From the NCBI RefSeq assembly GCF_021462225.1, contig NC_061797.1:40264147-40328146 (forward strand): a DNA stretch of 64,000 nt, read 5' to 3'. This document shows, one piece after another, positions 21,944-34,858 of the stretch (position 1 is the stretch's first letter; the number at the start of each line of letters is the position of its first letter). A program made the position numbers and the translations under genes. Under the pieces are notes generated by a model. It did no database searches. It was given only the letters and a program-made list of their open reading frames with translations, and was not told the origin of the DNA. Origin of the DNA: Girardinichthys multiradiatus (lineage: Eukaryota > Chordata > Actinopteri > Cyprinodontiformes > Goodeidae).

Positions 21944-23837
21944 TTGGACGTGGTGACCAGCAGTTCTTCACAAGTGACTTATAGGCCCTCAGAGTGAGTG
22001 ATGCCTCTGCGAGGCGTGCAAGCGGAAGCGGTCCATTCATTCACTCTGAGCCAACAAAGTTATGAGGGCTTTTTTATTCTTATGAGCTTTTCTGGTAACA
22101 GGGTTTTCCCGATGCATATGGCAAATTCTTTGATAGATGCTGCCCTCCGTGTCCCTTCGGTAAATGCCCCTCGAGTACCATGAAAATAGATGGATTATTA
22201 TGTGGGTGGGTGACTGCCGCAGCCGAGCCGTTCAGCATGCCACACAGGAAGCAAAGAATGAGGAGCAAGACGCCACCTCCAGGGATAGTGGTCCTATTAG
22301 AATAGGAAGTGGCACATCCCTATAGCATCAGCAATGTCTTATGTTTGAAAAATTCATAGATCATGTTTCATATTCATGCGATCGCAGTTCTGCATTTTTG
22401 CAATTTTTTCAGTTTTTGAACAGAAGTTACTGCCTCTTCTGTAATTGTGTTTTCAGTCTTTATGCTCATATTGTTGCTACCTTTGAACCATTGTGGATGA
22501 AATAACCTTTGCTAACCCCACAGAACCTACAACTAAGTGCTTGAACCAGCAGAAAAACAGCAGTGGAAAAAGCTTTGTCACAGTGGGCAAGCAAACACTG
22601 AAGTGAACAGCTGCGGGTTTTGTACTGACCACGCAAACTGCTGTAGGCTTTGTAAGGTCATTATATGATAATGAAAATCATTACAGAATTACATGGGGGT
22701 TTAGGACATGAGAGCAGCAGGGAGGGGAGAGGAGGGCCACATTGGGTTTGATAAATGGACTGTGAAGGTGCCCATCTGGCCCTCTCTGTGGCTTTTTCTT
22801 CCTCCTCTTTTATCCACTCTTGTCGTTTACTACCCTTCTTTCATTCTCCTCGTCTGTCCTACCATAGCCCGGTGTAAAAGCGAGCTGGCCTGGAGTGAAA
22901 GATTAACAGAGTGCAAACCCTACTCACTTCTGTGGGAGAGAAATAAAAAGAAAAGGAGACAGGCGGGGGTGTTTATGACGTAAAACAGGGTTTGTGCTTG
23001 ACTTGGCAAACTCCGGCCTCCCATCTCTCGGCTCTAGACAGTAGGAGTGAGTGCAGCCATTGACCTTTGGCACTGGAAGCATTTGGACAGCTCAGGATGT
23101 GTGCATCAGTTTACTTTAAGAGAAATGGGTTGGTAATGTATCAAAAGGTCCGGAAAAATGCCCCTTTCATTTGTGCTATAATTCCTTTTGCTTATTGATG
23201 GTGGTGGGGGTCCAAACAAGTTTGTTGTTTAAATTCCCACATTGAAGCATATCCTTCAGGATATTTCTGGTAATTACTGATGGTAAACATTGAAGTAGGT
23301 GTTTTACTTTGATGAACACATGATGAGCTCAAACATTTTATTAGAGGTGGAGTAACCTGAGATTTTGTGGTGGATTTTTGTTCACCAGGTTAATAAAGCC
23401 CTAAGCAGAAAATTTTAGGTCTTATTTGCCATCATTTGTAAGATTGGAAAGCCATTTAAGCAGCCTTTCTATCATGGTCTTTCTAAAAGCATAATACACA
23501 TTTTGCGCTTCCTCTAAACACCGCAACAACACAAAATTTCAGTCTTCCTCCCAAAAAACAACTCCCACACCAAAGTGTGCAACCTTGCAAGTTTTTTCTT
23601 TAAATACCTATAATGCTTATGCTTCTGATTACAGTACATGTTTCCACTGTTTGAGGGTCCTCCTGTGAGGACCCAGATCCCAGAGAACTCAGTGCTCCCT
23701 GTTGATAAAGCAATGCTGTATTATTTAAAACTTCTCAAAGTTTAAGGCTCTGTTCAATGGATACTGCTTTTGTTTCATATAATTATTTCTGAATTTTGAC
23801 TAATTTTTGGCTGGAGTTGTACCTAGAAACAAAGGTA
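21944..23837. other. Non-coding, nothing recognised
   Basis: Mostly unique DNA. The 91-codon frame at 22708-22983 has no motif or splice signal that I can defend. I see no repeat termini. Confidence 0.45.
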
Positions 23838-23985
23838 GAGCTGCACAATATATTGAATGTTGGGAACACTGTGAAAATGCAAAACAAATAAAAGGAAGGA
23901 AACCGTGTGGTAATCACAACACCTATCGCAATATTCAACAGTAATGTTGTAATTGCATGTTTTGCTAAAAGTGTGCATCCCTAAA
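23838..23985. mobile_element. Possible small hAT-like MITE
   Basis: The segment runs from AGAGCTGCACAATATATTGA to TTGCTAAAAGTGTGCATCCC, with a CGCAATATT core. This layout recalls short fish hAT MITEs that begin and end with AGGGCTGCACAATAT-like termini. The ends are only loosely inverted, so this is weak. Confidence 0.25.
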
Positions 23986-26394
23986 CATAAGTAATATGAC
24001 TTATTAGCTGAATACTGACTTGGGTAGAGCCTGCAGGTGGCTGCTTGACAAACATACTGTAATAGTGTTATTTTAATGAGATGATAAATGGCACTCCTTT
24101 AGTTTCCACACCATGAATTAGTTTTTTCAGGACCATTTTTATTTAATTTACAGATAAATTTGTGTTTCTTGAAAGACGGGAAAATGTAGTGAACCTCTTT
24201 TGCTGACTGGTAGTGCACAGCAACAGGTGGGGGTTTGGCAGTGCTGAATTATGCTGTACTTGTTACAGGTTTGGAAAATTGTCACTCAGGGACATTCTCC
24301 GACTTTAATAAACTTTAAACAGAAGGAGCTGCATTAGGGAACTCTTAATTTAGTTATACCTTGACACCAATGCCTGGCCCATCTATCATGCATGCAGATG
24401 TATGCAGATGCATACATCTGAATGCAGATGTAATAGGAGCTGTTGTCTTTGTAGCACTTGCACTGTAATGTTTGTAACTCTGTAACTGTTGTTAATGAAA
24501 CCAGTTACTTTGAAGAGATCCAATACACTTTTGTAATTTTGTGTGTCTGAGTTTTGTGGAAACACAAAAGATTACATCTACGCAGAAGAAGCTATAGTGT
24601 CAAAATGTCTGCTGTACACCTGATTTGTGACATACTACATCTGTCACCTGTTTATTTCCTTAATCCTAATCTTGGAGGGTTAGTGAGGTCTTTATCCAAG
24701 CACAAAGGAAACATCAGCTGATATGGTCAGCAAAGCCAAGGGATAGACAAGGAGGTCCACGTGTCCACAGCTGCACTCATCACTCAACTGTCAAGCTTGA
24801 CCCGTGACCCTTGGGCCTGTCTCCCAGCCTCCTTCGGCTTTTTCTTTCCTTCTATTGTCATCCTTTCTTGTCCTCACCTGGGCTTGCTGCTGGTACACAA
24901 AAAGTCCAGTCTGTCATCAAAACCAAAGGTCGCCAGGGGCCAGGAGGGGTTGGAGAGGTTAAAGCTGTGCCCAGTCGGGGATGACCCCACCAGTGTTGTC
25001 AGCTAACAGTTGCACCCCTGTTGAGATGCATAGTCGCACACCCACAAAATGGAGAGAAACCTTCATCGGCTGGCACTTCATTCCTGGAGTGGTGACATTC
25101 CTTTTGTCCTGTCCCTGACAAACCCTGCCCTGATTCCTTTGTGGGAGGGACAGAGAGTTGCTACACAATGGAGGCCACTCCATCCCAGATGGGAGCTGCA
25201 AAGATGGTCGGCGTCATGATGACAATAAAGATGGACAGATCCTAGCCTTATCTAATGAAGCCAATTTCCTAAACATGGAATTATAATCATTGTGGTAGAA
25301 GGACCTAATTTTCTACAATCTAGGGTTTAAAGGCTAGATGTTCTCTTTGCCACCATTGTAAATTACAGTTTGTCATTGAAGCAGTAAACAAAAACACATC
25401 TTTTAAATTCCCCTTTTGACAAATATCATAGTCTTATACTGGTTATGCTGCTAAAGCTCAAGTGTTGTTGCAAATGATGCAAAGAGCAGCTTGTTTGTCA
25501 TTATTTGAAGGGAGAGGCTGTTTCATGTGAATCTACCTGCATGCCATCTCCTTAAAAAAAACAATGAGGTTAGCATTGCCTGTAACTCAACATTGAAATA
25601 ACCACTTCTAATTAGATAATAGTTTGCTTATGAATAGGATTTCATATGAATCCACGATGGTAAAATCGAAACATTATTGGCTAAGGCAAAAATGTCCAAC
25701 AATCCAAAGTAAAGCTTAACTAAAACTTAAATGGCTGTATGGCTAGACATGAAAATGGTAAATTATTTGAAGAGTGATACCCTGATGTTTATTAGCCCCG
25801 ATGCCATGTGGTAGTTTGTGGAACAGCAACAAAGAAACCGCATCCTGTTTAGAGTGTCGGTCTATGCGTGTTGCTAACATCACTTCTTTAATGAGTAAGT
25901 TTCTCTAGTTGTTCAGTATTTAATAGCTTAATCTGGTCCCGCAGTAGCCTCACACGAACGACTTTATCATTGCCATAATTGCAGCACAGATGGGGTTTGC
26001 TGAGTCTGTTTTCTTTGGGAGAAGTTACAAGCCGCAAGTTTTCCTGGTTGCGCCCTTGTTTCCCTTTACCTCAACCGTTTGTTCTCTGCAACGGAGGCCA
26101 TACACCTGTGTGTGGTGGGTGGAACCTTCACAGCACAACTGTATTGTTCTTTCTCTGTTTTGCCTGTGTTTCTTTTACGTTGTGCCACGTACTTTTGCAG
26201 TCATCTGCATCGCCCTGTTTACTTTGTTCAGGGCCCTAAAGAAAAAAACAAAACAAATAAGGACATTTCATCTCCCTCTTTCATCGCGAGGCAGCCTGTA
26301 ATTTGCACAAGCATGGTGGTTAGCTTGAGATGCTGTCATCTAATTTGTCTGTCTTTATCTAAAACATGTCTGTGTGGTCCCTGAGACTGGGTAC
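23986..26394. other. Non-coding, with a short GCAGATG repeat cluster
   Basis: Unique DNA. At 24391-24432 ATGCAGATG occurs three times in about 40 bp with an inverted CATACATCTG between copies, a minor local duplication. The overlapping frames at 25979-26384 (86-103 codons, same strand, three phases) reflect a low density of stops, not a recognisable gene. Confidence 0.45.
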
Positions 26395-26760
26395 TTTTTG
26401 TACAGCCAGATCGCCCGTGGCCTGGGTGTTTATGAGGTGTGTTTGATTGTAAATTATGAATTCAATTCTCAGGCACCCACCCCTGTTAAGCAATCAGTCA
26501 GTTGAGCATGACATGACCTGACCTCAGCAGAACCTCACGGCCGTAGCAAATTGTCCTCCCATCCCAGTTTGCTCCCAGGCTGGGGAGTTCATCAGAACAT
26601 GTCTTATTCTTGCAGGAATGTGCTGCAGATGAGATGACGGATGGTTTTATTTCTTTACCTTTTACTTACTGTGCAGACAAGTACTCCATATATAAATATT
26701 CCCGTACCTCTGTCTTGCATGGCTTTCAAATAAAGTCAGTAATCAGCTTGTGAGTTGCAA
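26395..26760. promoter_or_regulatory. Candidate conserved non-coding element
   Basis: Repeat-free sequence of mixed composition with homeodomain-like GTAAATTATGAATTCAAT (26450-26467), AAGCAATCAGTCAG and a TATATAAATATTC run near 26691-26703. Texture alone suggests an enhancer-like element. There is no direct proof. Confidence 0.15.
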
Positions 26761-28552
26761 GCTTTCTCTCTATCTCTCCTTCTCTCTATGGTTTAACTGT
26801 GGGATTGGAACGTTGGCAAAACAAACACTCCCTCTTTGTTTTATATCTCTGCTTGCCTTGAGACGCAAGTGCACACAATTATTTACAGGTTTTAATTGAA
26901 ACAGTCATTTCATAAGTATGCATTTCACAAGAAGAGCTTGTCAGTGGAATGTGGCACCAAAACTGAAGCAGGGAGATTTTAAAATGCCATTAAAAGACCC
27001 ACAGATATTTAAATACACTTGTTAGAGACACAGTTGCCCATTAAAGGCTGACTTTTCAAAATGAAAGCATGGTTTCTTTTTGGAAAAGACTGTTATGTGG
27101 AGTGACAAGGGCTAGAGAAATGGTTTGGGCCTGTTTCACGAGTAGTTGGGCAAACCAGGACATTCCTTGTGGTGAACCCCAACATCCCAGAGAGCTGATA
27201 ATGCATGATTGGGTGAGGTTGTGTGGGAGGGATGTGAAACAAACAGCGAAAATATGGCATTATAGGATAATTTAGCATGTTCTCTTCAAAAAACCTGGAG
27301 TGTAACGATTAAATCCTGCACACAAGACAAGGTGATACACAGTACTTTGCATTATAAAACTAAAAATCTACTTTTTCAATATCACAATCCGTGTCTTAAA
27401 ATAGTCTGTAAACAAAATGTATAATATTCTACTACAGGTTTTACTTATTTTTATGTTGCAAATGTTGTATGTGTCTAATTCTAAAATGGTCCTATGCCAA
27501 AGTTTTTGTGTTTTCACAAATATAATAAAGGCTTTATAAATCTTGACATGGGACCAGTATGGTACAGGGTGTGAATGAAGTATCACGATCTGTGATTAAT
27601 GTTTAAATTAATGTTACAGCAGGGTTGAGCAGTACTGCTTGAAACTTAATTTTATTCTCGAAGGTTATACTAGTTTACTGTGAAGTCTGGTTTTTATATC
27701 AGGTGAGAGGCTTCAAGTTGTTGCTGCTATATCTTGAGGTTGTACTTGTTTTAAGCAATAAATTCTATGTAAATAGAAGGAGCTGCGATGTTCATGCACT
27801 ATGTGATTATGTAACAAATCCTATAATGTCTAACCACCTGGTCAGAAGCCAGTGCTACTACTTTATATTAGCAAACCCTGAAAGTTTATGATTAGTTATT
27901 AGTATATTTTCACCATTGTTCAAAACTAGAGAAATTTAACTTGTTTGGGAAATCGAATGTTGGTCTAACATATAGTTACCACATAGTAATTTCTTTTTTG
28001 ATTTGCTTTTTTTGTCACATTATGTTTCAGATCATCACGCAAATCTTAACATCACTCAAAAATAATCTGATTACATACAAAATATCATTGTCTGAAATAA
28101 AAAAAAAACAAATAAAAAAAAATGCAGTTTTGGAATGATAATTTTATTTATTAATAGTAAAAAAACAACCCAAACCAATACGGCCCCGTGTGAAAAAGGA
28201 GTGGTTCCCTAAACCTTTTACCCTGTTAGTGGTAACTGCTGACTGGTCTTTTACGTTACTGTGGAAAGGTTTTTGAAGGGGTACGTTACTTTTTAACATA
28301 GGTGCAGGTTGGTATAGACAGCTTTTTCTGCTTTACTGGAACTCCATTCAGGCGATTATAAGAGAGCTGAAACTTACAGTCCATTTATATGTCATTGAAA
28401 GAAATGGTTAAACACCAGCTGGCTTTGTCAAAACTAATGTCACATTTGGTGCCAGTGCAAATTAAACTACCTAAGAAAGAATTGTTACCAATCCATGTGC
28501 CCTACAAAAACACTTATGTTGTCTAGCATGGGCTAAATCACAGTACAACATA
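26761..28552. other. Non-coding, nothing recognised
   Basis: AT-rich DNA with poly-A runs near 28100-28125. It contains only short frames without support. Confidence 0.5.
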
Positions 28553-28607
28553 CAGGTGCTGGTCATAAAATTAGAATATCATAAAGAAATTTATACATTT
28601 CAGTAAT

Positions 28608-29808
28608 TCAGAGTTCTGATGAAAATGAAAAAGAGAGATCATATTTCTCCTATTTTAGCTTCCCTTCATTGACTGTTAAATCCAGAATAGAATTTAAAAT
28701 TATCCTCCTCACATATAAAGCCCTTAATGATTTAGCTCCATCATACATCAGAGATCTGATTGTTCCATATGTTCCTAACAGAGCACTTTGTTCTCAGACT
28801 GCAGGTTTACTGGTGGTTCCTAGAGTCTAGAAGTTGAATGGGAGGCAGATCCTTTAGTTATCAGGTTCCTCTCCTGTGGAACCAGCTCACAGCTTTAGTC
28901 CGTGAGGCAGACACCCTGTCTACTTTTAAGGCTAGGCTTAAAACTTTCCTTTTTGATAAAGCTTATAGTTAGAGTGGCTTAGTTTATCAGGGAGGGAGCC
29001 TTCCTCCCTCCCTGTTGGTTGGAGTAAGGGGGAGTCAGGTTTAGCCTAAACCGGCTCAGTTATGGTTTAGGTGCAAACACACCCTCCATTTCTGCTACCT
29101 GTATGACCCCTTCTCTTTTCCAATGGTTATAATCAGTCTGACAGAGAGAGGTATCCCAATCCTTGTGGTTTTTAGTATAACAATGACCATCAGTGGGACC
29201 CTTTGTGGGGTTCCTTGAGACGACATTGTTGTAAATAAGCGCCGTTTAACTAAATAATCTGAACTGAAACTATCTGTGTAGTTATGCTGCTATAGGCTTA
29301 GGCTGCTGGAAGACATAACGACCACTTTTCAACATTTACTTTTCCTTCCCATAGAAAGTACTCCTGGATCAGTGCTTCTGTGTTCTTTTTGTGTCTCTGC
29401 TCTGTTCTCTCAAACCCCCAGTCGGTCGTGGCAGATGGCCGCTCACACTGAGCCTGGTTCTGCTGGAAGTTTCTTCCTGTTAAAAGGGAGTTTTTCCTCT
29501 CCACTGTCGCTACATGCATGCTCAGTATGAGGGATTGCTGCAAAGTCAACGCCAGTGACTGTCCACTGTCTCTACATGCTCATCCGGGAGGAGGTAATGC
29601 TGCAAGTCACCGACTGGATGCAATCTGCTGGGTTTCCTTAGATAGAAAAACTTTTTATCCAATTTGAATAAATAACTGAATCTGACTGCACTGTTCAATG
29701 GTTAGGATTAATTGGAATGTATGAACCTGACTGTTGTGAAGTGCCTTGAGACAACATGTGTTGTGAATTGGTGCTATATAAATAAAACTGAATTGAATTG
29801 AATTGAAT
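28608..29808 (+). mobile_element. L2-like LINE 3' fragment nested in the Tc1
   Basis: The plus strand encodes the last part of a LINE reverse transcriptase protein: KMKKRDHISPILA, then LTYKALNDLAPSYIRDLI, VPYVPNRALCSQTAGLLVV and, after a frameshift, ADTLSTFKARLKTFLFDKAY followed by a stop near 28971. An 840-bp 3' UTR follows and ends in ATATAAATAAAACTGAATTG plus (AATTG)n. TAATTC at 28604-28609 recurs at 29809-29814, a short target duplication. Antisense pieces of the same family lie at 50655-50965, 61276-61474 and 63180-63490. Confidence 0.78.
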
Positions 29809-29956
29809 TAATTCCATTCAAAAAGTGAAACTTGTATATTCTATTCATTACACACAGACTGATATATTTTAAATGTTAAGACTTTTAATGTTGATGAATA
29901 TAACTGACAACTATAGAAAACCACAAATTCACTATCTCAGAAAATTAGAATATTAC

Positions 29957-30600
29957 TTAAGACCAATACAAAAAAAGGAGTTTCAGAAATGTTGGCCAAC
30001 TGAAAAGTATGAACATGTAAAGTATGAGCATGAATAGGACTCCTTTTGCCTGGATTACTGCAGCAATGCGGCATGGCATGGAGTCGATCAGCCTGTGGCA
30101 CTGCTCAGGTGTTATGAGAGCCCAGGTTGCTCTGATAGTGGCCTTCAGCTCTTCTGAATTATTGGGTCTGGCGTATTGCATCTTCCTCTTCACAATACCT
30201 GATAGATTTTCTATGGGGTTAAGGTCAGGTGAGTTTGCTGGCCAATAAGAACAGGGATACCATCGTCCTTAAACCGGGTACTGGTAGCTTTAGCACTGTG
30301 TGCAGGTGCCAAGTCCTGTTGGAAAGTGAAATCTGCATCTCCATAAAATTAGTCAGCTACATGAAGCATGAAGTGCTCTAAAACTTCCTGGTAGATGGCT
30401 GCGTTGACCTTGGAACCCAGAAAACACAGTGGACCAACACCAGCAAATGACATGGCACCCCAAACCATCATTGACTGTGGAAACTTTACACTGGACCTCA
30501 AGCAACGCGGATTCTGTGTCTCTCCTCTCTTCCTCCAGACTCTGGGACCTTGATTTCCGAGGAAATGCAAAATTTACTTTCATCAGAGAACTTTGGGCCA
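29957..30600 (-). pseudogene. Tc1-like transposase remnant
   Basis: Minus-strand pieces show the DDE domain. 30349-30570 has MMVWGAMSFAGVGPLCFLGS followed by VNAAIYQEVLEHFM, the region between the first and second catalytic aspartates. 29957-30193 has PNNSEELKATIRATWALITP and QCHRLIDSMPCRIAAVIQAK, the C-terminus. The DLNPIE region lies near 30195-30240 but is broken by stops. The N-terminal DNA-binding half is absent. This copy cannot make a transposase. Confidence 0.75.
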
Positions 30601-30810
30601 CTCAGCAGCAGCCCAGTCCTTTTTGTCTTTCGCCCGAGCAAGACGCTTCTGACGCTGCCACTTGGTCAAGAGTGGCTTGACACAAGGAATGCAACAGCTG
30701 AAACCCATGTCTTGCACACGTCTGTACATGGTGATTCTGGAAGCACTGACTCCAGCTGCAGCCCACTCTGTGAATCTCTCCCAAACTTTTGAATGGGTTT
30801 TGTTTCACAA

Positions 30811-33708
30811 ATGTGTCCAATAGAAGTGGCTGCACAATACAGGGTCCGACTAAAACAAGGAGCGCACACACGCTCCTTTTCACTCTAACCCAATATACAC
30901 ACATCTTTTCCCTCTTAACTGTTAATTATAACCTACACTGCAGGAACACTTCATTTCATTGCAAGCATATTGTCTCTTCAAGGCTGGCAGGCAGGTCATA
31001 AATTATCCTGAAGGTGAGGATGGAAGTTGGAGGAGATAGTTATGAAAATTTCATCTGTCTGCCATAGCGGCTGCAGCTGCTCCTGTCGCTGGAGGGATTA
31101 CACCGGGTCACTGTGCATGTGACTGTGCTCGTCAGCTTTTGCACACGTGTGGTTACGTGAACATTTGCAGCTGCAGCATGGATAAATGTACATCAAGCAG
31201 GTGCTGCTTTGTGCATCCCTGTATTCGTCATTGTTCTCGTGCATGTCGCCAGGGCAATGTGTACAGCAGGTTGGCCAGGTAAGACCTGCCTGTCAGTGTG
31301 CGGAACATCTCTGGCATCGTTGTCACCCCAGGACCCCCGGTGCTGCCCCAAAGCAGGGAGACTGGGCGGGGGGACAAGCTCGCAGGGCCGTCCCCAAGCT
31401 GTCTCTGTTCATTACAGCTACAGAGACGGGATGTGGCCGGCAGGTGGCTTGACCTTTACTCCTTACCTACTGTGATCATCTGCTCCTCTATTCTTGCATG
31501 TATAGGTTGGTGAGTCTTTAACTGTGCCTGAGTAGATGAGGAAAAAAGTCAGAGGAAAGCCTTGACTTAAGCAACGGAGTGCATATTTTTTACCAGTGAC
31601 CTACCAATTTGTGACAGATTAATTGAGGCAATGCACACCTTTAAATGCCTGTGCTTACATATTTATACACTTACAGTGTCTACATTTGAAAGAAGCCGAA
31701 GTGCTGCTGTAGCGTTTTCTTGACACAGCCTGGAAGACTTATCCTCGACAGGCAGCCTCGCGGTGCAGCAATTAGTGGGGAAAGACAAACATAGTGAAAA
31801 TCCCTCCTCATCACCTTCTAAGTCGATCTGTAGTTTTCTGCAAAAATTCTATTAGGGGCAAAGTCCATGGTTGTTAATTACAGTTCTAACTAGCTTGCCT
31901 CCTGACGAATGGATTGCTTCAACAGTGATGTAGGATAAAAGGGATATCAGCGATTTCACTTCCCCATACAAAGGCTGCCTCTGAAATGGGTCATCAATCC
32001 CATAGTGATAAATGTCTGGTGGAGTAATGACTCTCTTATCGGTGCCGGATTACTACAGATATTTGTAATTAGTGTAGCCACACAAGCCCCAGATAGATGT
32101 TTTTTTTTTAAGCCAGCAAAATATTGAAGCCTGGGTTTAGTCCTAAATGGAAAGTTTTTGGGAATAATAGGGAGGGTCAGAGTTATTGTATTGAAGGAGA
32201 ATCGTAATATCCAACTATCTAAATCAGTAGGAATAGTACACATACATTCAAATACACAGCCTGAAGTCCATCCTTACATCATTGGCCACATGACTACCGG
32301 GGGTGGGGGGGGTGCTGTTCTTCTTCTCTTCCTCCTCCAGAGGTAACCAAGTCTTTGCCAGAGTGCATGGTTCACTTTTAACTTCCATTTCTCTTGTTTT
32401 GGGTTGAGATTCAACTGGCGGCCCTGGATTTTCTTTGCTCCTTCCTTTTCCAACTCTCATGAAATCACAATGAGATGTATTAAGCCTGAGGTGCAGCTCT
32501 ATTCACAGTGCAGTTTGACACTGTGAAGGCCTGCTCCCCTCTGCTTTCACAATGCACCTGTATAGATGGGCTACTGATAAGTCTGCATCACTGATAAAAT
32601 TGTCCTCATTGTGGTCGACATATGAAGCTATTAAATAGTCATATAAAATTAAGGGCAGGGGTTTTTGATTTGTTTCTTGCTAACTCCATTGATAAAAATG
32701 ATGCCAATGAACTCTTTGTAGCTAAACTACAATTTCTGTTTGTTGCTAGAATATCCACACATTGACCTATAAACCGATACACACTTGCACAGCGTGCCCA
32801 CTGCTGACAGACGTATAAGCAGATGTAGCCAGAACTGGTAATGGCAGGTGATTATAAGTGGCACACATGCCAAACTAATTAAACCCCTGGGTTGACAGCA
32901 GCATTTGGTAGCACTGGCATTCTGGCATGCTGGCACTGGAATAATTGTAGCAGCGGCACGTTTCACCTGCGAGACCGTAGCTAACAGCATCATTTATTTT
33001 GCAGCAGGCGGATGTTATAATTGAAGCCTGAGTTAGTTGGTTTTTGGTTTGACGTGTACAGACGTGCTCTCTGAGAGCATATTTTGCTTGAGGGTAATGT
33101 TTTTACATTGTAAACACCAATAAAGAGCAAACTGCTTCATGAAGTTTTGTTTTTTTAAAACAGGAAAACACAGAACATGGAAATGATGGGAAAAATGTCC
33201 ATCACTCATCTTTATGTCAGCTGATATAATTAGTAACAACTGGAAGATACAGGAGTAGTGAAAGTAGGCTTTAAACGCAAACAAATGCAAATAAACATTG
33301 CTTTCATACAGTATGTTGGAGTTTTTCATAACATTGGTGAGGTATCTATTTATACCCATAAAACTTCTGCAGAAATACACATTTTAATTTGTTAAACAAG
33401 AAAAAACAAATTTTCCAGCTGTCAACATTTTTCTCACTAAATATATTTTGAATGAGGCTGCTGACATGAAATTTACCTGACTATCCAAGTAATCCAGATA
33501 TACAAACAAATCAAAGCAAATCTGTTCACAAATTATGTATAATGAAGTGGGATGGCACAGGGAATGTATTTTTAGTGGAAGAGCCTTTATTGGTATAACA
33601 GAGAGAAAGTAGTCACATGCATGGATTTTAACACATTGTCCTCAAATTATGAAGGTTCTTGGAGCCTCTTCTATTATGTGACTTGAAACATGGTTTGTGC
33701 AGTGACAT
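30811..33708. other. Non-coding, G-rich run, nothing recognised
   Basis: Unique DNA. Locally GC-rich around 31210-31450, where three overlapping 70-88 codon frames on one strand arise without a family match. A G-rich run lies at 32299-32313. The 31950-32110 stretch (GGGTCATCAATCCC, GGATTACTACAGATATTTGT, AATTAGTGTAG) has regulatory-like texture. No gene is supported. Confidence 0.42.
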
Positions 33709-33711
33709 TTA

Positions 33712-33938
33712 GGCCCCGTTCACACTGCAGGCAAATGTGGCCCAAATCGGATTTTTTGGGAGTCAGGTGACCAGGTCAAACTTTTTAGTACAAGTGTGAA
33801 TGCTCAAATCTGGCCCATATCTGACTTTTTCAAGTCACATTTTAGCCACATTCATATGTGGTCCTGAATCCGAAATGCATCTGATCTTTTGGAATGTGAC
33901 TCCAGTGGAAACGACCAAGGCTGCTTAGATGTGACCTT
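33712..33938. mobile_element. One-ended PIF/Harbinger-like MITE fragment
   Basis: It begins GGCCCCGTTCACACTGCAGG after TTA, closely resembling the terminus GGCTATGTTCACACTGCAGG that starts 227 bp further on. The interior has the same style (AAATCGGATTTTTTGGG). No matching right end is seen for this half. Either it is a truncated sister copy or the outer part of one composite element. Confidence 0.5.
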
Positions 33939-34855
33939 GGCTATGTTCACACTGCAGGTCTTAATGCAAAATTCAGATTTTTTGGTGAAATCCGATTTTT
34001 GTGCGTGGTCGTTCACATTTCCAAATATATGTGACTTGTAGTGATCTCCTGTGTGAACGCATTCATACAACTCAAGTGTCAACTCATGTGCAGTATACGA
34101 CGCAATGACGTCACATGTAGCGAGCGTGCTTAGTATTTGCGGAAGTAAATATGGATGGAAATGTTGACCTGTATTTAGCGATTTTTAAGTTGTTTTCCAA
34201 CCGGAGCCAGCATTTTAACAACGCAGTATTTTTAAGAAAATCGAAAAGAAAGAGAGCCAGGTTTTTGGCCATGGCATTTTGTGAGGCAGAGGTAGTGGCA
34301 GCCTTGTCGGTACAGAGAAGCGTGTGGGTTCGGAGTCGAAGCCAGCAGTGGTGGGATAGCAATGTGAGCGGCTTTAATGATACGGACTTAATTCATAATT
34401 TTTGAATGACAAAGGCAACCTTTAAGTGCATATGTGAGCACCTCTCTTTAACGCCCTCACGTAAAGAATAGGACCCTAAAGGACCCAGAATAGTGACGTT
34501 TGTCGAGTATCAATGACGTACAGGTTGGATGAATGTGACCAAAGAGTTTGCTGCGCTGGATTGGCAGTGAGATCTCCCTAAAACGGAACAATCAAAATTT
34601 TTACTCTCCTTTTATTCACGTGTTTCCCAAACAGCACCCGCTGACAATAAATGGCTTCTGTTGTGCACTTAAACTATAACACCTATTTCTATGTGTTTAC
34701 TGTTGTGCTGTGCTTGACCACACGTATATTTCTTATGTGCATGCGGGTCAGTTTGGAGCCGCAACATTTTTAAAGTAATGTGAATGACGACACAAAAAAT
34801 CTGAATTCTGAAAAAATCGGATTTGAGCATTAAGACCTGCAGTGTGAACGTAGCC
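33939..34855 (+). mobile_element. PIF/Harbinger-derived non-autonomous transposon
   Basis: The left end GGCTATGTTCACACTGCAGG (33939) is matched by the right end CCTGCAGTGTGAACGTAGCC (34836-34855), and the inverted similarity extends through TCTTAATGC. The right flank is TTA, the usual PIF/Harbinger target. The left flank of this end is CTT, whereas TTA sits before the outer terminus at 33712. Inside lies a short transposase-like open frame. The length of about 0.9 kb excludes a complete two-gene Harbinger element. Confidence 0.7.
34151..34405 (+). pseudogene. Harbinger-type transposase N-terminal fragment
   Basis: The frame of 84 codons contains RSVWVRSRSQQWWDSNVSGF followed by NDTDLIHNF, which resembles the start of Harbinger/HARBI1-type nucleases (R-x-x-W-V-R-x-R-x-x-x-W-W ... 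NF). The preceding Lys/Arg-rich stretch SKRKRARFLAMAF would be the N-terminal region. The DDE catalytic domain is absent, since the stop comes right after NF. It is therefore a leftover of the autonomous parent captured in a deletion derivative. Recognition is from family memory. Confidence 0.55.
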
Positions 34856-34858
34856 TTA

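Larger units (their letters stand above)
28553..30810 (-). mobile_element. Tc1-like transposon, truncated, interrupted by a LINE
   Basis: The left terminus CAGGTGCTGGTCATAAAATT starts at 28553 directly after TA, the Tc1 target. The alignment to this common fish Tc1 family breaks at about 28609, resumes at 29809 (TAATTCCATTCAAAAAGTGA) and runs to TGTTTCACAA near 30810, after which the transposase 5' end and the right terminus are missing. The piece between 28609 and 29809 is a LINE. The motif TTAGAATAT occurs near the terminus and again at 29946, as expected of the inner inverted repeat of this family. Confidence 0.8.

Noticed and set aside
31186..31513. Three overlapping frames of 71-88 codons
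   Set aside because: They overlap on the same strand in different phases because the region is GC-rich. No protein motif is seen.
34151..34405. Host HARBI1-like gene
   Set aside because: It ends after the first domain fragment and lies between transposon termini.
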